A stretch of DNA of 64,000 bases, taken from positions 105,506,501 to 105,570,500 of the forward strand of contig CM075346.1 of NCBI GenBank assembly GCA_037693485.1. The letters are read 5' to 3'. This document shows, in pieces, positions 45,201 through 56,756 of this stretch; position 1 is the first letter of the stretch; each line of letters starts with the position of its first letter. This stretch comes from Kitagawia praeruptora. Lineage: Eukaryota; Streptophyta; Magnoliopsida; Apiales; Apiaceae. The translations under genes and the position numbers were made by a program. Under the pieces are notes generated by a model. That model ran no database searches, had not been told where the DNA came from, and saw only the letters and a list, made by a program, of their open reading frames with translations.

Positions 45201-46016
45201 GTATTTTACCTGAAAAAGGAAATTATTGAAATTTTAGTTAAATAAAATGTAAAAGATATTCTATTTTATCTGAAAAAGAAAATTATTTAGTTATTCAGAA
45301 AAGGGAATATGTTTAACTTGAAAAGGGAAATTGATTAATAAAGGAAAAATTTTAGTTAGATAAAACATAAAAGAATATTGTATTTTACCTGAGAAAGAAA
45401 ATTATTTAATTCTTGAAAAATAGAAAAGATAATATGTTTAACCTCAAGAAGGAAATTGATTAGTTAATAGATCTGTAATTGAGCAAGGGTAAATAAGTAA
45501 AATCAATAGGTAGAGAAATTTTAGTTTAATAAAATGTAAAAGATATTCTATTTTACTTAAAAAAAGGAAATTATTTAGTTGTTGAAAAATAGAAAATGTA
45601 ATATGTTTAACTTGAAAAGGGAAATTGATTAATAAAGGAAAAATTTTAGTTTGATAAAATATAAAAGAATATTGTATTTTACCTGAAAAAGGAAATTATT
45701 GAAATTTCAGTTAAATAAAATGTAAAAGATATTCTATTTTACCTGAAAAAGAAAATTATTTAGTTGTTGAAAAATTGAAAAGATAATATGTTTAACTTGA
45801 AAAGGGAAATTGATTAATAAAGGAAAAATTGTAGTTAGATAAAATATAAAAGAAGATAATATGTTTAACCTCAAGAAGGAAAGTAATTGAGTAAAGATAA
45901 ATAAGTAAATCAATAGGTTAGTAATTGGATGCAAGGGTAATTAGGTAAATTCAATGGGTACCAACCAACCGACCAACCAAACTTTTAATGTTTCGGAATT
46001 TATATAATAGTATAGA
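42265..46016 (-). mobile_element. Minus-strand Helitron with 1.68-kb internal tandem duplication
   Basis: 3' end CTAGCTTAAAACCCGTGCGA at the left; 5' end AATTTATATAATAGTATAGA before T at the right. Two long direct copies, about 42650-44332 and 44333-46016, follow each other. The first also ends in a 5'-terminus sequence (TTTATATAATAGCATAGA), so a second, 3'-truncated copy is joined head to tail. Each copy holds smaller repeats of about 160 bp (TTTTAGTTAAATAAAATG..., TATGTTTAACTTGAAAAGG). No coding. Confidence 0.72.
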
Positions 46017-46020
46017 TATA

Positions 46021-46628
46021 CTAGCCTATAACCCGTGCGATGCACGGTTGCTTGTAAACTGTTTAATTATATCTCATTAAAATTTTAATTTGTATATATG
46101 TTTTTATTATTAAAATATTTTTTGAATTTTATAAATTTCATGAAAATAAATGTTATTCTAATTACGTATTTTAATTATTACTTTCAAATACATATGTATA
46201 TATAAAAATATTATATAAAAGTAGTTTTTTTAAACATTTTAAATATTTTTATCTTAATATTTTTATTTGATTGCTTATAATTTTAATATTTGCTAATTAA
46301 TTAGTAATAATATAAATTATAAAAGATAATAAAATATGATTATTGGTTTTTGATATAACTGATAGTCTTTTTTTTAATATAAAACAGACCATTATATCTT
46401 TCAAAACTCCAAAATTTTGAAACGATCTTTTCTATTAATTAATTATTTTTTAACTTTTTTTGTGTCGTGGGCTTTGCCGTGTGCGTGTGTGTTTTTTTTT
46501 TAATTTTATTAATAATAGAGATTTAACCAAACCAAAGAGTGACAAAAAAAAGAATACTAAAAAAGAGTGACCAAAAAAAAGTACCAAACCAAATATACCC
46601 TATTTTGCTTATAATAGTATAGTATAGA
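46021..46628 (-). mobile_element. Minus-strand Helitron, family 1 copy b
   Basis: Begins CTAGCCTATAACCCGTGCGA and ends AATAGTATAGTATAGA, the same family as 41253-42091, including the AGAGATTTAACCAAACCAAA module. Confidence 0.7.
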
Positions 46629-46961
46629 CTATAGATTCCAAAAAAGTGGTCGAAAATGACATCTGAACCCCAGAACTTGCAATCAGAAATTTGTAGCATT
46701 AAAGTTGCAAATGAGGTTGCAACAGTTGCAATTGAGGAAGGTAGTATTTTTGGAATATTGAAAACATAAAATTATAATGAGGTAGTATTTTTGAAAAAAT
46801 GATTTTATAGAAGTGAAATGATAGTTGGATGGTATTAAAATTGGAAATAATTGTTAAAATCTTCTGTATTTATGTAAATATCCCAAAACATAATTATAAT
46901 ATTAAATAAAAATTATAATATAATACAAGAAACCCGTGCATTTCTCGGGTTATAAGCTAGT

Positions 46962-47471
46962 TTTAATAAAATTTTGTGCTAAGTAAAAATCAAAATATTG
47001 ATAAAATTGTAATTAGATATTAATAAGTCGCAATTATATATCCTATCTAAAATAGAGTATTAAACCCCGTAATAATTATTTAACATTAATGAATGTTTAG
47101 GATTTGAATCGTATTAATAAACATTTTTAAAATCAATATTTGTAACCACACATATGATGTCATTATAGTTCAAATTTTATCAACAAAATATATAAATATA
47201 ATATTTTTAATTTTTGACGTAATAGCTGCAATAAAGTTTAGGATTTGAATTATATTAAAAACATATTAAAATATAATTATGATAGATCTATATTTATATA
47301 CTATTATATTCTTAAGGTTTCATGCGCCTGAGGATGATCTCAGGAATCTGATATTAAAATAATTTCAATACAAATTTAAGGGTTTTTATGTAAATTATTG
47401 ATAAAAATTTTGTATTTACAAAAATGCTCCTACGGACCCTTACTTTATAACCCTTACTTTATAAGTACATA
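46962..47471. other. AT-rich spacer between Helitrons
   Basis: No supported feature. Confidence 0.4.
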
Positions 47472-48271
47472 CTAGCTTATAGCCCGTGCGAAGCACGGGT
47501 TACTTTTAAATACTTTTAAAATTATATAATTAAATAAAATAGAGAATAATTTATTACGAATTTATTAGTAATAATAATAGTTTAATAAATGATATGTATT
47601 GATTAGAATTAATAATATAAAATCTTAATGTAAATTTGCTGTTGATGGGATTTGAACCTTGATCTTTGGAAGAGAGATTTAAATAAAGAATATTCATTAT
47701 TATTAGATCTAACGGCTATGTGAAAAGTATTTATGTTTGATATATGGTGTTGAAAAAGAAGAGAAAAGCCGAAGAAGATTGTGTATTGAATTGATGAAGA
47801 TTGCGCAGATGAGGTTTAGAAGAATTAGGGTTCGTTTGGATTGGGGGTTGAGAAGGGTTGGGTTGGGTCGGGTTCAAATTTAAAAATTCATTTTTGGGAA
47901 AATTTAAAAAGTAAAGTGTTGGATTTTGGATTTAATATGTAATACTATTTTAATTCTTTCGTAAATTACCAAAATCCAACACTTTACTTTTAAAATTTTC
48001 TTAAAAACAAATTTTTAAATTTGAACCCGACCCAACCCAACCCTTCTCAACCTCCAATCCAAACAGACCCTTAGAGTTCTATAAGGCAACGGAGGTTTTA
48101 AGTTTAGCTGTATTAGTAAGGGTGTAAATACAAAATACTACTCTGTGTTGGTTTAACGGAATTCATTTAATTTGTTTTATATTATAAATAATTAAAAATT
48201 AAATAATTAGAGTGAAAACCAAAACTTAGGAGAAAACCAAAACTTTCAATGTTTCGGCTTTAATATAATAG
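47472..48271 (-). mobile_element. Minus-strand Helitron with Tourist insertion
   Basis: 3' end CTAGCTTATAGCCCGTGCGA (hairpin CCCGTGCGAAGCACGGG), 5' region TTCGGCTTTAATATAATAG. Contains the recurring motif GGGATTTGAACCTTGATC near 47650. Confidence 0.68.
47828..48070. mobile_element. Tourist-like (PIF/Harbinger) foldback MITE
   Basis: 243 bp, almost entirely palindromic, with ends GGGTTCGTTTGGATTGG and CCAATCCAAACAGACCC and TTA on both sides (47825-47827, 48071-48073). Confidence 0.83.
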
Positions 48272-48273
48272 TA

Positions 48274-49210
48274 CTAGCTTATAACCCGTGCAAAGCACGG
48301 GTTGCTTTTAATTTTTTGTAATTTGTTTATAGTGTAATATAATATTATAAATATTAATTTTAATTTGTTATAGTGTAATTTGTTATTTGTTTAATATGGT
48401 TTTTAATATTAAAAAATAGGGTTGAACCAAACTAACAATTATCCCCTAGTTCAATACTATTATAAGCAAAATAGGATATTTTTGGTTGTCGGTTTGGTAC
48501 TCTTTTGTTGGTCACTCAATTTTGGTCAATGTTTTTAGGTAGATAAAATATTAATTAAATTTATTTTTAGTTGAACTAAAATTATGGCTAAAAAATAGGG
48601 TTGAACCAAACTACCAAAATACCAATTATTACCTAGTTTACTTAGGATTAAAGACAATAACGAAATTTATTTGATTTGTTTTATATTATAAATAATTTAA
48701 AATTAAATAATTAGAGTGAAAACCAAAACTTAGGAGAAAACCAAAACTTATTACCTAGTTTACTTAGGATTAAAGACAATAACGGAATTTATTTGATTTG
48801 TTTTATATTATAAATAATTTAAAATTAAATAATTAGAGTGAAAACCAAAACTTAGGAGAAATTAAATTTATTTTTAGTTGAACTAAAATTATGGCTAAAA
48901 AATAGGGTTGAACCAAACTACCAAAATACCAATTATTACCTAGTTTACTTAGGATTAAAGACAATAACGGAATTTATTTGATTTGTTTTATATTATAAAT
49001 AATTTAAAATTAAATAATTAGAGTGAAAACCAAAACTTAGGAGAAAACCAAAACTTATTACCTAGTTTACTTAGGATTAAAGACAATAACGGAATTTATT
49101 TGATTTGTTTTATATTATAAATAATTTAAAATTAAATAATTAGAGTGAAAACCAAAACTTAGGAGAAAACCAAAACTTTCAATGTTTCGGCTTTAATATA
49201 ATAGAATAGA
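48274..49210 (-). mobile_element. Minus-strand Helitron with 307-bp duplication
   Basis: 3' end CTAGCTTATAACCCGTGCAA at the left; 5' end AATATAATAGAATAGA at the right. ACCTAGTTTACTTAGGATTA recurs at 48631, 48753, 48938 and 49060. The alternating 122/185-bp spacing shows that a two-part unit of 307 bp was duplicated. Confidence 0.72.
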
Positions 49211-51256
49211 TTTGTTATAACATTAGGGATCTCCATGAGGACACAGTTTTCTTATATTCTTATATATAATAAGCATAAAGGTTATTTTTAGGTCCTCAGT
49301 ATCATCAAAATAATCTTACACATTATATCAAATATTTTTAAAAATAGATGATTAAGATTATATCATTAGTAAAAAAAATTACTATCTAATAATAATAATA
49401 TAAATTTAAAAAGATTTTATTAGAATTGCATAGTCCACAAGTCTAAACTTAAAAATAACTATAACTTAATATACGTAAGTTATATTCAATTTCAAATTTT
49501 ATTATATAGCAAAACAATAAGGTTCGTTAGATGATAAAATAAATAGATGAAAACCGCTATATTTAATATTAAAAAGTTTTTTTTTCATAAATACCCAACC
49601 CAAAAATTATTTTGCAAAAGTAATTTTGTTTAAAAAATAATTAGTGAAAATATTAACTTTCATAAAATATTTGTACAAATACGTTTTGCAACGAAATGTT
49701 GCAAACACATATGCAACTACATGCAACCTCCTACGCAATCACATATGCAAATTCAACTCAAATTAACTAAAATTTACGAACAGGTTGCATCTGTTTGATT
49801 TGGTTACATAACGTATTTTTACAAATATCTATATACTCTTAAAGTGTAATGAGGAATTTACCCAACTCCCACTTTTTGTACTACAATCAAGCTATTTTGG
49901 TAAGTATCCACGGATAATCCATTTACCCACCCATTTTCCATATTTTTAACTGGTTTTATCCTTAGATCCAATATTTTAAATTTTGAATTCACACGTATAT
50001 GGAAAAATAACAACTTCTTACCTAAAATCAAGTCAACAAAATCATTACAGAATAATCAAGATTTGTTTTTTGAATTCTCCACTCATCACCCGATCAAAAA
50101 ACACAAAATTCAAATTGTTGTTAACACAAAATCATTTAAAAAACACAACAATCATTCCTTAATTGTTGTTATTTATTTTCAAAATTCAAATTCTTAATTG
50201 ATTACATATCTAATTTTTTATTCTAGCATATACGAAATCATTTTCTATTAATTGTGGTCTCTCTCATCTTCATCTTTCATCTTTCATTCGTCTCTCTCAT
50301 CTTTTCTTCATCATGCTCTTTCATCTTTTCAAATTGTCCCTAGCTTTTTATAATTTGTATTGATTTTCGATTTTCAATTTTCGATTTTGTGTTTATAAAT
50401 TAATGTGTATGTATGTCTGTTTATGTAATATTTATATTCTGTTTTTGTTGATTGTGAACTAATTTGTATGTGTATTTTTGTTGCAGATTATTTCAGAAGT
50501 GATATTTTTTGTATAGCTTAATTTGAAGAGTTCATCAAATCTATGGAATCCAAGTTTTCAAGAAAATAAGATGATTTTTAATCTCTCTAAGGTTTTTTTC
50601 CTCTCTCTTCGTGATCTTTTAATGTTTGTATATCTTATTCTTTTGATTTCGGCATAAGAGACAATTAATAAGATACATATTCAACAATAACTATGATTAA
50701 TTGGGTGTGTATCGACTTCTACCTACCCTTGAATTTCAATAAATGTTTTATGTTTGTGTTGATTTTGTGTTTATATGTTTATATAAGTGTTTGTGTAATT
50801 ATAATATATTTGTTGCTTGCATTTATCTGTTTTAAATTGCAGGATATGAACCAGAGAATCATAATTGAGTTACTTCAATAATCGTAAACACTGGTATATA
50901 TGACTTCGATCAAACATCTTTATCTACTTATATCTAATTGATCATGATTATCAACTGTGTTTGTGCTGTTTATTATTCATTTTAGTTGTTTTTATTAGTA
51001 TATAGTCAAGTTTTTGTTTATTCAAGAACATTTTAATTTCTAAACTCGCAAAATATTTTTTTGGACAGGTCTAAACTCACAAATTTCGGAGCTAAATGTC
51101 AAAGGTGGTTCCTAAATCCGTAAGGAATCATTACTTTTTTGTAGCTGTTCTTATATTTGCTGTGTGTATAAAATTTATAAGTTCTTTATTGTTTATGTTA
51201 TATTATCTGTTCTTATGTTCTTTATAAGTTCTTATATTTTAATAAAAAAAATATTA
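49211..51256. other. AT-rich spacer with a CT-rich leader-like stretch
   Basis: Mostly AT-rich. A TC-rich segment at about 50260-50340 resembles a plant 5' leader, but no convincing exon follows it. Confidence 0.35.
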
Positions 51257-51725
51257 AAGCTGATGTTTTACTCTCGACTGCCCTATTGACAATGTTTTCC
51301 AAATGTGGAGAAATATATTTGGTTAAAGATGTCTTTGATGAGATGCCCGACAAAAATGTTGTTTCATGGAATTCGTTGATCATGGATTATGGAATGTATG
51401 AAGATGGAGAGAAAGCTATTCAAATGTTCATGTAGATGGAGAGAAGTGGCCAAATGCCAAATGATGCTACATTGTATGCATTTTAAGTGGATGTACTCAT
51501 GCAGGAATGATTTTGGAGGGTTGGTTGTACTTTTACATTATGCATAGAGTCTACAAAATCGAGACTGAGATTGAACACTATGGTTGTATGATTGATCTCC
51601 TTCGTCGTGCAGGTTTGCTGAGAGATTTAGAGGGGGTTATTAAAAAAATGCCAATGGAGGTAATTTCAGAGTATGGTTGTATGATTGATATCCTTATCTG
51701 TAAAGTACAAGTAAAAACTATTTGA
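51257..51725 (+). pseudogene. PPR (PLS/E-type) gene remnant
   Basis: It translates as LSTALLTMFSKCGEIYLVKD, then DEMPDKNVVSWNSLIMDYGM and EKAIQMFM before a stop. After frame changes, HYGCMIDLLRRAGLLRDLEG and KKMPME follow. These are consecutive motifs of a pentatricopeptide repeat protein of the class that acts on organellar RNA (often editing). In-frame stops (near 51433 and 51485) and frameshifts make it non-functional, and both ends of the gene are missing. Confidence 0.82.
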
Positions 51726-51935
51726 TAGATTCATACAAAGTACATTATAGTCCTATGATACAAATTGAGTCTAGGACTGTTTAGAGGTTAGTGGACATGT
51801 TAAATGGCAAATGATCTTGCCGTAGAGCTCTTTTGTGTTCTTATTCTTTTTGGTGGGTGTTCTTTAATTATCAATCTGCTATAGCTTTTAAATGTGTAGC
51901 TTTTTATTTTTTATCCGGGACATTAATTTATTGCA

Positions 51936-52535
51936 GACTGATGAAAATTCCAGATGTCCAGCATATGATGTGAGGCAATTGGATACCATGTAGATAATGA
52001 AGAAAATATAACCGGCCAACCCACAAAAGGAGAGACCTCTTGAAAATGGTATTAAACATGGTGTCTCTTAAACAAAAAGGCCTAGAAGTGACTGAAGAAG
52101 CAACGCCGGTTCGGATTAGATGTGATGTTGTGATTGTAGGTTCTGGTTGTGGAGGAGAAGCTGCACTTCTTGCAAGTTCTGGACAAAAGGTGGTGGTTCT
52201 TGAAAAAGGCCAAAAGGGAATTATTTTGTGGCTAAAGACTTCCCTTAGATTGAAGGACACAATCAAATAATGAGTTACATGAGAAGGGAGGTTTGTTAAC
52301 ATTAGATATATGCTAGAGTTGTCATAAAAGCAGGAACAACAGTTGGAGGTGGGATAGCTTAGAACACAAGATGATGTGCTTAGGGATTGGTCCGAGTCTC
52401 AGAAGCTTCCATTGTTTGGAAGCTATGAGTATCAAGATGCAGTGGATGCTGTGAGTAAGAGACTTGGTGTGACGTATGATTGTCCGGAGGAAGGGTTTTT
52501 AAATAAAGTTATCTGAAATGGGTGTGAAAATTGAT
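51936..52535 (+). pseudogene. Long-chain alcohol oxidase (FAO-like) gene remnant
   Basis: The FAD-binding segment is clear at 52099-52210: RCDVVIVGSGCGGEAALLAS then GQKVVVLEKGQ, with the dinucleotide-binding GSGCGG. Downstream, in shifted frames, come KAGTTVGGGIA and DWSESQKLPLFGSYEYQDAV, then SKRLGVTYDCPEEGFLNKV, as in plant long-chain alcohol oxidases. These are membrane-associated flavoenzymes that oxidise fatty alcohols to aldehydes. Several stops and frameshifts, and loss of the rest of the enzyme, show it is dead. Confidence 0.8.
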
Positions 52536-52952
52536 GAACCAGCTAAAGAAATTAGGGCTGAGAGAAACAATATAGAACAGGACTTGGTTTCTGATTTATG
52601 TAGTTCTATTTGTCCTGCAAGTTCTAATTCTACATGCAACCAGGAAGGTTCTAACGATGTTAATAGTTCACCTTTGACAAACGTGCTCCAGGTTAAGAAT
52701 TTTGGGAATCAGACTCTGTCCAGTCTGTCCAGTAATAAAGAAAATAGTAAATATACAAAGTGTCTTGCTCCTGAATCTAGCAACCAGCACATATCCATTT
52801 CAGATAATAACTCAAGCAAGTTGTTTGCAGTGACTGATTCTCACAGAGCACAAATAGCCTCTGAAGTTATTCAGTTGGCTACAGGTTGTCCAGTTGCTGA
52901 GTGTGAGAAATTTCTACATTCTGCTTCCGGTGATCTGTACGTCACCAAATAG
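52518..52952 (+). CDS. Unidentified 144-codon frame, probably a 3' gene fragment
   Basis: An open frame from ATG at 52518. Its first codons overlap the end of the alcohol-oxidase remnant, so the ATG is probably not the original start. From about EPAKEIRAERNN onward the sequence belongs to something else: a Ser/Asn-rich middle and the C-terminal AQIASEVIQLATGCPVAECE. The C-terminus vaguely suggests a small UBA/CUE-like helical fold, but I cannot name the family. The following 250 bp to 53200 look like a 3' UTR (less AT-rich than what follows). Likely the last exon of a gene left as a fragment. Confidence 0.4.
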   Translation: MGVKIDEPAKEIRAERNNIEQDLVSDLCSSICPASSNSTCNQEGSNDVNSSPLTNVLQVKNFGNQTLSSLSSNKENSKYTKCLAPESSNQHISISDNNSSKLFAVTDSHRAQIASEVIQLATGCPVAECEKFLHSASGDLYVTK

Positions 52953-53199
52953 TGTGAACTGTCAGATATGTTTGCATGATATTTCTCCTGCATTTCTGTG
53001 CCAGATATCAGTCTGGGTGAATTGTAGCAATGGTATGAGAAACATGGAAGATACGGTTTAGAAGTAAGGGTAGATTGTGAAAATTCATGTTGACAGCATA
53101 ATTTAGTGCATATTTCCAAGGAATTCACCATCATTGTGGTTGCATCTGTGATTCTTCCTGTTACTAATGTTAATACTTCCATTTCAATTTATTTTTTTA

Positions 53200-54869
53200 A
53201 AGATATGTATGCAGTTTATATTAGATTAGGAGATATAAAGCCTTAAAAATATATGTTGATTCATGTGAAAAATATTTGTGTAACTTTAACATTATTTAAT
53301 GTGCAATATATGTAGTTAATAAAAAATTTTGAGATTTTTATGATAATTATACAAACATTCTTACAATTAAAATTCTTTCATGTTTTTTATAATTAGGAAA
53401 GATAAGAAAAATAACAATTGTATTACAAAAATGATCTAACTAAAGGAATAAGTATACTTTTTAATTGGATTAAATAAAGTTTGCATTTTAGTTAACTAAT
53501 AAAAAATTATTCTTTGTAATTATGAAAAATTAAATATTACATAATTCCAAAATTCTTTAAGATACATATTAGAATCTTTAATATATTAAAAGAATTAAAA
53601 CCAAAAATCAATTATAATTTATAATTCCACGCTAAAACATGCCGTAGCAATGTAGCATCCTTTTTCAACTAAATAAATTGCCAAAATTTGTTATCGCATG
53701 TTTAAGTTAGTTGCTTTCTGAAACTTGAAAAGATTTGTCAAACAAATAAACTAAATTTATTAATTTGTAACTATATTGTCATTGTATGCTAAATAAGGAG
53801 ATCATAAAAAATGTTTTGTTTAACTAAATTCCTAATTCTTTAATTCTTAAAAAAGGAATAAGAAAGGAATTTGATGTATGACAAAAGTAAATTTAAAGTA
53901 AATAAATTATCATTAAAAATCATTTCAGAGAATGTGATCTTAAAAAAGAATATAAAGTAATATCATAACAGTCTCAAATAATTAATTAGGCTTAGGTATA
54001 TATTTTACACTACTTGGTTTCAAATTAAATTAAATTATTTACTTTATTAATTAATCATAAATTAATACCGAAAAATGTAAAGTTAAACAAAATACATTTT
54101 TTTTTTAAATTTGATATTTTAATATAAAAATTACCCATGTTTTCATTTTACAATATGGTGCAATTACACAATTTAATTATTAATATCCTAACAACTCATT
54201 TTTATGCTGAAATATAAAAGTTTGTATTTTGTTTTTATTCACTTTTTTTATTAGTTACAAACTGTAAAGCTATTTTTTATATAGATTATTAAAAAAGTAA
54301 ATGATCTCATCCATTTTTAAGATAATTTACGTATGTTATAATTTATATTAACAATAAATTTAACAATTGGTAAACGTACTGCATTTTTAAGCACAGAATT
54401 TTATTTATTAAAAAATCTTATATCAACTCCTATATTTTTTTAATAAATTTTAAAATTTGAAAAAAAAACCATTGTTAAATTAATAATACCACATATACAT
54501 TTCACGCTTTAAAATCAAATTAAAAATTTGGGGTGCTTAACTAAAAAGTATATAATAATCAAAATATTAATAAATTTTCAATAATGATCATACATAAATT
54601 CAAGCAATAAAGTATTAATATGCAGTATATATAATTTTCCCCTTTGCATTTTCTTCTATAATCCCAACAATTATGCACTTATGCTTGGATTCGAGGATGT
54701 GTAAGATTAAAAATATGAATGCGGGGAATGAGAGAATAAAAGCCTCATTATTTGCTATCCATGATAGCCGTTCTTGCGATACTAATTTACATCATTATTG
54801 TGTAGGGATTGATATGATCTCCATGGACATGAAGGATAAGAAATTAACATACAATAAATGGAACAGTTG
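53200..54869. other. Long AT-rich spacer
   Basis: Extremely AT-rich with no supported gene or element end. Confidence 0.4.
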
Positions 54870-55026
54870 ATTTATATAATATAACTTAATTTATTGTTTG
54901 AAAATGAAATAAAAGTTCATTATAAAATAAATTTTAATCAATGAAGAGTATAAATTAAATTTACAAAGAGTCAACAAAAAAATTAAAATTTAAATACAAA
55001 GATTATGAGGAGAAGCTAACAATGAA

Positions 55027-55220
55027 CAGTGTTGCAGATTTCGGAAATCGGAACTATTCGGTTGAGGTACCGATTTACGATTTATCGGGTGATTCGGTTG
55101 AAAAATCGGTGATTTATCGGCGATTTTTGCGAAATCGGCCGAATCGGTTTCAAAATTTTGACCGATTTTTGACCGATTTATCGGCGATTTTTCAGAAATC
55201 GGCCGATTTCTATAACAGAG
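55027..55220. mobile_element. hAT-type MITE in the first array unit
   Basis: 194 bp with imperfect inverted ends (CAGTGTTGCAGATTTCGG against the complement CTCTGTTATAGAAATCGG) and the perfect 8-bp duplication ACAATGAA at 55019-55026 and 55221-55228. The other two array units show the empty site. The interior is made of CGATTTATCGG-type motifs. Confidence 0.9.
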
Positions 55221-56734
55221 ACAATGAATAGTTTAAAATTTTATATTTTATTTTTATCAAGTAAAAATTACAATATTTTTTTTAAGTAGTCTTCTATTTT
55301 CTTATAATAAAGTGTTATTCAAATTTTACTTTAATTAAGTGGAGTACCTGTAAATGATTTAACTTGAAAATTGACTTTGACCATTTAGACTCATTTTCAT
55401 GGAAGTGAAGATTTAGTAGGACCATTTTAATCTTATTTTTGTGTAGACGGGTGATAAATGGTGCACTGTCAATGAATGGTGCACGAGTCTTGCTCCATTA
55501 TGTGAAGATTATGCGATGGTGTTCACAAGATATGATAAAATGGGTTTAATCTTAAATAAAATTTTGTATTTTCTTTACGGATAATTAATTTGTAATGAAT
55601 CTACAAATTATAAAATAATTAAACTTGAAACTTTGTTTTTAGTACTCAATTCTTTTTTAGGTTATTTTTTTATAATTTTATTGTGTTTAAATTGCGAGTC
55701 ATCGCCGTTAGGCGATGCAAAAAAACCTTTAACTCACGACGATGCCGAGAAACCTTTAACTCATTTTTTTTATACATTATATCTATAAATTGGATGAGAT
55801 CAATATTATGATTCATGAAAATAATATATTCTTTTAAAATATGATATCAAAATTTATTATATTTTTTAGAACGCGCGTAGCGCGAACAAAAATCTCTATA
55901 TATGTGATTGTAAATGAAGTTATTGTAGTTTATGTTTTCAAGAATATTAATAAAAATATATATTATGAAGCAATTATGACCAGATGTAAACAAAAATATT
56001 TATATTTTACAGATTTTATGAAGATTTTCAAGAAAAGGATGTGAAATTGTTGCACAATTTAAAATTTTATACATCATTTTCTTATCTCTTTTAATATAAA
56101 CAATTCGGCATAAAGATTATTTATATAATATAACTTAATTTATTGTTTGAAAATGAAATAAAAGTTCATTATAAAATAAATTTTAATCAATGAAGAGTAT
56201 AAAAAAAATTTACAAAGAGTCGACAAAAAATTTAAAGTTTAAATACAAAGATTATGAAGAGAAGCTAACAATGAATAGTTTAAAATTTTATAGTTTATTT
56301 CAATCAAGTAAAAATTACAATATATTTTTTAAAGTAGTCTTCTATTTTCTTATAATAAAGTGTTATTCAAATTTTACTTTAAATGGAGTACCGGAAATGA
56401 TTTAACTTGACCGTAGACTCATGGAAGTGAAGATTCAGTAGGACCATTTTAAACTTATTTTTGTGTAGACGGGTGATGAATGGTGCATTGTCAATGAATT
56501 GTGCATGCATTATGTGAAGATTATGCGATGGTGTTAACGAGATATGCATGATTTTTTTTTGGAAGTTAGCTGATAAAATGGGTTTAATCTTAAATAAAAT
56601 TTTGTATTTTCTTTACGGATAATTAATTTGTAATGAATCTACAAATTATGAAATAATTAAACTTGAAACTTTGTTTTTAGTACTTAATTCTTTTTTAGGT
56701 TATTTTTTATAATTTTATTGTGTTTAAATTGCGA

Positions 56735-56756
56735 GGCATCGCCGTTAGGCGATGCC
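56735..56756. other. Perfect hairpin in array unit 2
   Basis: GGCATCGCC and GGCGATGCC flank the loop GTTA. Unit 1 has a shorter version and unit 3 only a remnant. Confidence 0.75.

Larger units (their letters stand above)
39980..46884. mobile_element. Palindromic foldback element with 9-bp target duplication, interrupted by nested insertions
   Basis: Flanked by the perfect 9-bp repeat AAAACATAA (39971-39979 and 46885-46893), with ends beginning GGGATA. Its arms are inverted: the left arm ends with CGACCACTTTTTTGGAATC near 40200, the right begins with GATTCCAAAAAAGTGGTCG at about 46631. Both contain ACTACCTTCCTCAATTGCAA or its complement. The 9-bp duplication suggests Mutator ancestry. The 6.4 kb between the arms is a hairpin MITE, an AT microsatellite, a further inverted pair with a minisatellite, and Helitrons. 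Confidence 0.72.
39082..46960 (+). mobile_element. Helitron split by a nested foldback element
   Basis: Its 5' end (TTATACTACTATATTAAAG, eroded) and first 900 bp match the previous Helitron. Its 3' end, AACCCGTGCATTTCTCGGGTT plus ATAAGCTAG before T, lies at 46937-46960. The 7 kb between are later insertions: a MULE MITE, a foldback element and several minus-strand Helitrons. Confidence 0.6.

Noticed and set aside
41253..49210. CRISPR-like array, because of evenly recurring short palindromes
   Set aside because: The palindromes are Helitron 3' hairpins (CCCGTGC...GCACGGG) at irregular, long spacing; the DNA is plant nuclear.
53200..54869. Possible genes in the long AT-rich spacer
   Set aside because: Only very short frames with no similarity and base composition of intergenic DNA.
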